DNA of 64,000 bases from CAJJDF01 sp965655625 (GTDB taxonomy: Bacteria; Bacteroidota; Bacteroidia; Flavobacteriales_D; CAJJDF01), in NCBI GenBank assembly GCA_965655625.1, contig CBFHHA010000003.1:1-64000 (forward strand), given 5' to 3'. The stretch's first letter is position 1. Each line of letters begins with the position of its first letter. The notes below the pieces were generated by a model. That model saw only the letters and a list, made by a program, of their open reading frames with translations, did not search any database and was not told the origin of the DNA. Positions 59,365 through 64,000 of the stretch are shown here, piece by piece. The position numbers and the translations under genes were made by a program.

Positions 59365-60735
59365 ATGAGCAAAAAAGAACAACTATTCCATGAATTTTCG
59401 TCCGTAACACTAGCGGAATGGGAAGAAAAAATTGCCAAAGATCTAAAAGGGAAATCAATTTCAGAATTGGCATGGAAACACGACAAGGCGATTGAGCTAA
59501 TTCCTCATTATAATAAAGAAAACTCAAAAACCATAGATTCCGTTTCTGAGACTGGCTCTAGAGAAAGAAAAGATTCGAATGAATGGAACATGAGTGTTTT
59601 TATATTGATTCAGGACGAGAAAGAAGCAAACAAAACAGCATTGAAAGCTCTTGGATCTGGAGCAAATTCACTAACTTTTGTGGGAGAAATAACCCAATTA
59701 GATGTATTGCTAAAAGACATCCTGATTGACATTATAGCAATAGATTTTATTTGCGCCAAGACAACAGAATTAGCTAGAAATTTACAATCACTTTGCCAAA
59801 GCCGAAATCTTAATTATGCGGAGTTAAAAGGCTCTATTTCATTTGATTATTTAGGAAACTTTGCACGAAAAGGAAATTGGTATAGTTCAATCTCCGAAAT
59901 CACCGAGGAATGTAAATCACACCTTTCAGCTTCAGTCGGTTGTGAAATGAATTTGCTTACAGCGAGCAACTACTACTTTCAGTTGAGCGGTGCAAATACT
60001 TCTCAGCAACTTGGTATTGCTCTAGCTCATGGCGTAGAATATTTCAATTTGCTCAACGATACGCACAACAATGACACAATTGCAAATCATTTGCAATTTC
60101 ACTTTGGAATTGGTGGAAATTATTTTGCAGAAATTGCCAAAATACGAGCTTTTCGAATTACTTGGCAAAAAATACTCACTGCTTTTGACACCGCTGCGAA
60201 GAAGGTGACAATTAATGCCGTAACCTCAAATTTGTTGTGGAGCAACAAACAAACAAAAAACAATATGTTGAGAGCTACTTCTTCTGCGATGAGCGCGGTA
60301 ATTGGAGGTTGCGACTCACTCACGATTACCCCCTTTGACTCTGTGGACCAAAACAAGGAGCACTTCTCGGAAAGAATTGCCTCAAACGTACAATTAATCT
60401 TAAAAGAAGAATCCTATTTTGATAAAGTTGTAGACCCTGCAAAAGGCTCTTATTTTATAGAAAACTTAACTTCCGAATTAGCTGAAAAAGGTTGGGCATT
60501 TTTTCAAGAAATAGAAAAAGAAGGAGGATACATAAAAGCTTTAGAATCTGGGTTCATCCAAAAAAACATCACTGAATCGGCAGAGGAATTAATTGAGCAA
60601 TACAACTCCGGTGAATTGAATCTGGTTGGGGTAAACAAATACGAAACCGAAGAGCGCAAAGTATCTTTAAAAAAGATACCAAACGACACTGAACCAACAG
60701 CAATTTCTCCGCTTACTTTTTTACACATACAATAA
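59365..60735 (+). CDS. mutA: Methylmalonyl-CoA mutase small (beta) subunit
   Basis: 456 residues. MutA is the non-catalytic subunit that dimerises with the B12-binding MutB to interconvert methylmalonyl-CoA and succinyl-CoA. SSVTLAEWEEKIAKDLKGKSISELAWKHD starts the barrel; other blocks are WNMSVFILIQDEK, AFRITWQKILTAFD and GGCDSLTITPFDSV, all typical of MutA. It has no B12-binding domain. In most bacteria mutB follows directly; here the next genes are a DUF368 carrier, aroE and a nucleoside phosphorylase, and mutB is not in the window. Confidence 0.92.
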   Translation: MSKKEQLFHEFSSVTLAEWEEKIAKDLKGKSISELAWKHDKAIELIPHYNKENSKTIDSVSETGSRERKDSNEWNMSVFILIQDEKEANKTALKALGSGANSLTFVGEITQLDVLLKDILIDIIAIDFICAKTTELARNLQSLCQSRNLNYAELKGSISFDYLGNFARKGNWYSSISEITEECKSHLSASVGCEMNLLTASNYYFQLSGANTSQQLGIALAHGVEYFNLLNDTHNNDTIANHLQFHFGIGGNYFAEIAKIRAFRITWQKILTAFDTAAKKVTINAVTSNLLWSNKQTKNNMLRATSSAMSAVIGGCDSLTITPFDSVDQNKEHFSERIASNVQLILKEESYFDKVVDPAKGSYFIENLTSELAEKGWAFFQEIEKEGGYIKALESGFIQKNITESAEELIEQYNSGELNLVGVNKYETEERKVSLKKIPNDTEPTAISPLTFLHIQ

Positions 60736-60739
60736 TTTT

Positions 60740-61717
60740 ATGACTAGTATACTAACTGCACTCAAAGGAATGGCCATGGGAATTGCCGAAACGATTCCGG
60801 GCGTTTCTGGCGGAACTATCGCTTTTATTACTGGAATTTACGACAACCTTTTGGGTTCAATCAAGGCATTTAAACCTAGCCTAATCAAAACTTGGAAAAA
60901 CCAAGGTTTGAAAGCCGTTTGGAATGAAATAAACGGAAATTTTTTGGTCTCCCTTCTCGGTGGAATGGTCATTGGAATTGGAATTGGAATTGTAGCTGTA
61001 GAAAAATTGCTTGAGAGTTATCCTCCCGTTGTGTGGGCCTTCTTTTTTGGATTAATTATCGCCTCCATAATCTATGTGGGCAAACAAGTAACAAAATGGA
61101 ATTTAGGTCCTATTGTTTCTTTGCTGATAGGAATTGCTATAGCTTTTGGAATAACTTTGTTGCCAATAGGGCAAGTAAATGAAAACCTAGGTTTTGTGTT
61201 CTTGTGCGGAGCTATTGCCGTATCTGCACTTATTTTGCCGGGAATTTCTGGGAGCTTTATTTTGCTCATTATGGGAATGTACTCTTACATTCTTCACGAT
61301 ACATTGAAACAAGATTTACTCACAAATCATGAAAGTGCCGCGCTTGTTACAATGGTCGTATTTGGACTCGGAATGATTGTAGGACTTGTAACCATGGCCA
61401 GATTTCTTACTTGGGCGCTAAACAAACACAACAACCTAACTCTGTCGTTGCTCACAGGATTTATGATTGGTGCCCTTAATAAATTATGGCCTTGGAGTAT
61501 TCCAGAAAAAATAATGACAGCAGATGACCAGATTCTTGAATTTAGTAAAGGCATGGAATATGACAAAGTAATTACCTCTTCCAGCGTTTCTCCTTCCAGT
61601 TATTTAGAAAATTTTGGCCAACCGGATTTTCTTTTGGCTTCCATTTTCTTTTTTATTTTGGGAATTGTCTTGGTTTTAGGTTTGGATAAATATTCTCCAA
61701 AAAAAATCAATTCGTAA
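60740..61717 (+). CDS. DUF368 membrane protein (polyprenyl-phosphate carrier family)
   Basis: 325 residues, about nine membrane helices. Two repeated family motifs, ETIPGVSGGTIAFITGIY near the N-terminus and LPGISGSFILLIMGMY in the middle, mark an inverted-repeat carrier. DUF368 proteins (PopT) have been reported to return undecaprenyl phosphate across the membrane for cell-wall synthesis. The gene lies four bases after mutA and its stop overlaps the aroE start by one base, so all are co-transcribed. Confidence 0.9.
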   Translation: MTSILTALKGMAMGIAETIPGVSGGTIAFITGIYDNLLGSIKAFKPSLIKTWKNQGLKAVWNEINGNFLVSLLGGMVIGIGIGIVAVEKLLESYPPVVWAFFFGLIIASIIYVGKQVTKWNLGPIVSLLIGIAIAFGITLLPIGQVNENLGFVFLCGAIAVSALILPGISGSFILLIMGMYSYILHDTLKQDLLTNHESAALVTMVVFGLGMIVGLVTMARFLTWALNKHNNLTLSLLTGFMIGALNKLWPWSIPEKIMTADDQILEFSKGMEYDKVITSSSVSPSSYLENFGQPDFLLASIFFFILGIVLVLGLDKYSPKKINS

Positions 61718-62466
61718 TGAAACTAGGACTAATTGGCTCTAAACTCACTCATTCTTTTTCTAAAAAATATTTCGAAGAAAAGTTTTTAAAACTTGGACTC
61801 ACTAGCCACAATTACGACTTATTTGAGTTGAAAAATGCGAAAGATTTACCTCGTTTCTTGGAGGAAAACAAAGAATTAAATGGATTCAACGTTACGTTTC
61901 CTTACAAGGAAAGTATGCTGCCTTATTTGGATAAAATAAAAGAAGAAGCACAAAAAGTAGGGGCAGTAAACACTGTTGCAATTTCTTGGGAGAATGACAA
62001 AAGGATTTTAACTGGGTACAATACAGATGTAATTGGTTTCAGAAAATCCATTAAACCATTCTTGGCAAATACACATGAAAGAGCACTTATTTTGGGAACT
62101 GGCGGAGCATCAAAGGCGGTAAAGCAAGTGCTAGAATCGCTTGGAATAACTACACTATGTGTTTCGAGAAAACCTACAAAAGGGCAAATTTCTTACGGTG
62201 AAATAAATGAGTATGTCATTAAATTCCATAAATTAATAGTGAATTGCACGCCACTAGGAACATTTCCTAATATTGAGGAAAAACCAGCCATTCCCTATCA
62301 ATTACTCGACCAGAGTCACATGCTTATGGATTTGGTTTACAACCCGGAACTTACCGAGTTTCTCAAAAAAGGAAAAGAACAAGGAGCAAGCACCACTAAC
62401 GGATTGTCTATGCTCTATAATCAAGCGGATGAAGCTTGGAGAATTTGGAACGAACATCTAATTTAG
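61717..62466 (+). CDS. aroE: Shikimate dehydrogenase
   Basis: 249 residues, slightly short but complete. AroE reduces 3-dehydroshikimate with NADPH. SKLTHSFSKKYFEEKF and NVTFPYKESMLPYLD bind shikimate, with GTGGASKAVKQ and the Arg in SRKPTK for NADPH, TDVIGF as the conserved Asp motif, and NGLSMLYNQADEAW at the C-terminus. It is coupled to the DUF368 gene by a one-base overlap. Confidence 0.95.
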   Translation: MKLGLIGSKLTHSFSKKYFEEKFLKLGLTSHNYDLFELKNAKDLPRFLEENKELNGFNVTFPYKESMLPYLDKIKEEAQKVGAVNTVAISWENDKRILTGYNTDVIGFRKSIKPFLANTHERALILGTGGASKAVKQVLESLGITTLCVSRKPTKGQISYGEINEYVIKFHKLIVNCTPLGTFPNIEEKPAIPYQLLDQSHMLMDLVYNPELTEFLKKGKEQGASTTNGLSMLYNQADEAWRIWNEHLI

Positions 62467-62477
62467 AACCAGCACGA

Positions 62478-63293
62478 ATGAACGAATTAAGCAAAATACA
62501 AGAAGCAGCCGAATACATCAAAAAACAAGGATTTTCAGAAGGACAAATTGGTATTATTTTAGGAACCGGACTAGGAAACTTAGTCACAAAAATTGAAGTT
62601 GAAAAAGAACTTTCCTACACAGACATTCCTCATTTTCCTGAATCTACTGTAGAATTTCATTCCGGAAAACTCATTTATGGAAAATTAGGAGGAAAACAAG
62701 TGATAGCTATGCAAGGAAGGTTTCATTTCTATGAAGGGTACTCCATGAAGCAAATAGTTTTTCCTGTGCGCGTAATGAAACTTCTTGGGATTTCTCAATT
62801 ACTTGTTTCTAATGCAGCTGGAGCGATCAACACCGATTTCAAAAAAGGCGATTTAATGCTTATTTCTGATCACATCAATCTTCAGTCTAATGCCTTGATT
62901 GGTCAAAACATTCCTGAGCTTGGGACAAGATTCCCTGACATGAGCGAACCATATTCTGTAGAGCTTAGAAAAATCGCTCGATCTGTGTCTGAAAAAGAAA
63001 CCATCGCCCTGCGAGAAGGAACTTATGTTTCTGTTCAAGGCCCTATGCTCGAAACTGCTGCAGAATATAGATATTTGGATATAATTGGAGCTGATGCCGT
63101 AGGAATGTCCACTACACCAGAAGTGATTGCAGCCAACCACATGGGAATTCCTGTTCTGGCAATTTCTGTTCTTACAGATGAATGTGACTACACCAATTTA
63201 CAGCCAGTAAACATTGAAGAAATAATAGCGGTAGCAAGAAAAGCTGAGAAAAAACTCACGGCTATTTTCGAAGGAATTGTAGCTTCCCTTTAA
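62478..63293 (+). CDS. Purine nucleoside phosphorylase
   Basis: 271 residues from the ATG at 62478; an open frame 42 bases upstream overlaps aroE but has no homology. Trimeric PNP type (inosine/guanosine/xanthosine): GTGLGNLVTKIEVEK (phosphate), FHSGKLIYGKLGGKQVIAMQGRFHFYEGYS, SNAAGAINTDFKKGDLMLISDHINL and GADAVGMSTTPEVIAANHMG (the base-binding N/E and Met). It cleaves purine nucleosides with phosphate for salvage. It overlaps the convergent membrane gene by four bases. Confidence 0.93.
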   Translation: MNELSKIQEAAEYIKKQGFSEGQIGIILGTGLGNLVTKIEVEKELSYTDIPHFPESTVEFHSGKLIYGKLGGKQVIAMQGRFHFYEGYSMKQIVFPVRVMKLLGISQLLVSNAAGAINTDFKKGDLMLISDHINLQSNALIGQNIPELGTRFPDMSEPYSVELRKIARSVSEKETIALREGTYVSVQGPMLETAAEYRYLDIIGADAVGMSTTPEVIAANHMGIPVLAISVLTDECDYTNLQPVNIEEIIAVARKAEKKLTAIFEGIVASL

Positions 63294-64000
63294 TTTTTAC
63301 TTCTGTGGTATTGCAACTCAAGCAACTCACAAATTTCGGGTAAAGTTCGTGTGTTATTCTTAATCAATATTGCATTCGAAATCTCCTCAATGATTTCATA
63401 ATCGCTTCCAGAATTACGACTCAACTCTTCATTCAACTCATAATTTAAAAACAAAATATTCTTTACAATTTCGCTTTTGTGATTGATAAAAAGAGCTGTC
63501 CTTCTTTCTTTGTGAAGCATGGTAGACTCCGGAAAATCCTCCACTAATAGTTCGCACCCAAAATTATAGAAAGAAACTTCGGGAACATTCTTGAAAAAAA
63601 AGAGCGTAAATACAACCAAGTCCACTTCATAATTTGTCGCTACAGATTGAAATTGGCGGCATTCCGTTTTGAGCAATTCGATATTTTCTATCGCCACTGG
63701 TCCGTAACTTTTATTGGTTGTATGAAAATCTACTGTTGATTCTACCGTGATAAATTTATAGCAAACAGAAAGGCAAGATATCAGCAATAAAACATACAAA
63801 AGTTTGCTCGAATTACTCTTTGGTAATAACCAACTTAGCATGAAAGCGAACAAAATTGGAACAGCCAAAAATATCCTCGTAGGTGAGAAAAAAATCACTC
63901 CAACGCCTTCTTCTACTTTATTTATCCCGAGAGAAAACAACATAAAAAACAAGCCCAACACAAGTGCAATTCCCATTCTCCAGTCTCGCTTTAGTAACAA
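63290..64000 (-). CDS. Membrane protein, C-terminal part, truncated by the window edge
   Basis: The visible part has 236 residues and no in-frame start: the frame runs off the window at 64000. It shows three membrane helices in the first ~100 residues (MGIALVLGLFFMLFSLGI, IFLAVPILFAFMLSWLL, LLYVLLLISCLSVCYKFI) and a soluble ~140-residue C-terminal part (IENIELLKTECRQFQS, CELLVEDFP, LFLNYELNEELSRNS). The form is that of the C-terminal part of a mannosyltransferase-like or other polytopic membrane protein, but no signature is visible. Family not recognised. Confidence 0.6.
   Translation of the reverse strand: MLLKRDWRMGIALVLGLFFMLFSLGINKVEEGVGVIFFSPTRIFLAVPILFAFMLSWLLPKSNSSKLLYVLLLISCLSVCYKFITVESTVDFHTTNKSYGPVAIENIELLKTECRQFQSVATNYEVDLVVFTLFFFKNVPEVSFYNFGCELLVEDFPESTMLHKERRTALFINHKSEIVKNILFLNYELNEELSRNSGSDYEIIEEISNAILIKNNTRTLPEICELLELQYHRSKN

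Noticed and set aside
60740..61717. DUF368 as an antibiotic or ion exporter
   Set aside because: The paired PGxSG motifs point to the polyprenyl-phosphate carrier family; no features of other exporters were seen.

Overview
The window is an AT-rich, gene-dense stretch of a Bacteroidota chromosome, most likely a gliding or T9SS-bearing member of the Flavobacteriales. The evidence is a gldA gene, proteins with both kinds of type IX secretion C-terminal domain (type A on a metalloprotease, type B/CHU_C on two PKD proteins), Bacteroidota-restricted families (DUF4421, DUF5522, DUF4340), and repeated use of the Bacteroidota -7 promoter box TAnnTTTG a short distance upstream of genes. No prophage, IS element, CRISPR array or rRNA operon was seen. 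Two tRNA genes are present: Asp-GUC on the minus strand and Gly-UCC on the plus strand.

Layout. 1-2.4 kb: end of a YbaB-like gene, a TonB-domain protein, 5-formyl-THF cyclo-ligase and queE. 2.4-18 kb (all minus strand): an ABC-F ATPase, lysA/aspartate kinase, a SurA-like double parvulin with a lipocalin-like lipoprotein, guaB, an aldehyde dehydrogenase, cinA, a Cys-rich redoxin lipoprotein and a 1121-residue Asp-box (BNR) protein. 18-19 kb: a gene-free kilobase with three degenerate hairpin-rich repeats. 19-29 kb: a kinase-fold protein, lysS, folA-DUF4421-pnuC, rsgA with a frameshifted dtd, gldA and uvrB. 29-34 kb: a secreted M43 metalloprotease, then a decayed region holding a FISUMP-domain gene relic and tRNA-Asp. 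34-36.5 kb: two rhodaneses divergent from a Crp/Fnr regulator, and the rpsF-rpsR-rplI operon. 36.6-44.6 kb: a DUF819 carrier with an extra exported domain, a ferredoxin divergent from a LuxC-type acyl-CoA reductase, and a giant barrel-plus-13-repeats surface protein. 44.9-51.1 kb (minus): an ECF sigma factor, a membrane-anchored anti-sigma-like protein that itself ends in a T9SS domain, a small exported protein, a CUB/PKD/P-domain adhesin-like protein and a BaiN-like flavoprotein. 51.3-64 kb: mdh, tRNA-Gly, a porin-like protein, a D-cysteine desulfhydrase-like enzyme, a GH73/LysM autolysin, a rhodanese with a TIGR04282 glycosyltransferase, smpB, mutA (no mutB beside it), a DUF368 polyprenyl-phosphate carrier, aroE, a purine nucleoside phosphorylase and a truncated membrane protein.

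Most genes are housekeeping. The parts that most deserve a second look are the sigma / anti-sigma-with-CTD / adhesin cluster (46.1-51.1 kb), the rhodanese-Crp/Fnr divergent region with a palindrome near the position expected for a class II activator site, the frameshifted dtd in an A6 tract, the giant repeat protein with a near-identical 86-bp repeat junction, the DUF819 fusion, the dispersed hairpin repeats, and an orphan T-box-like motif beside tRNA-Gly. All functional statements come from reading the sequence and recalled family knowledge; no database search was run.
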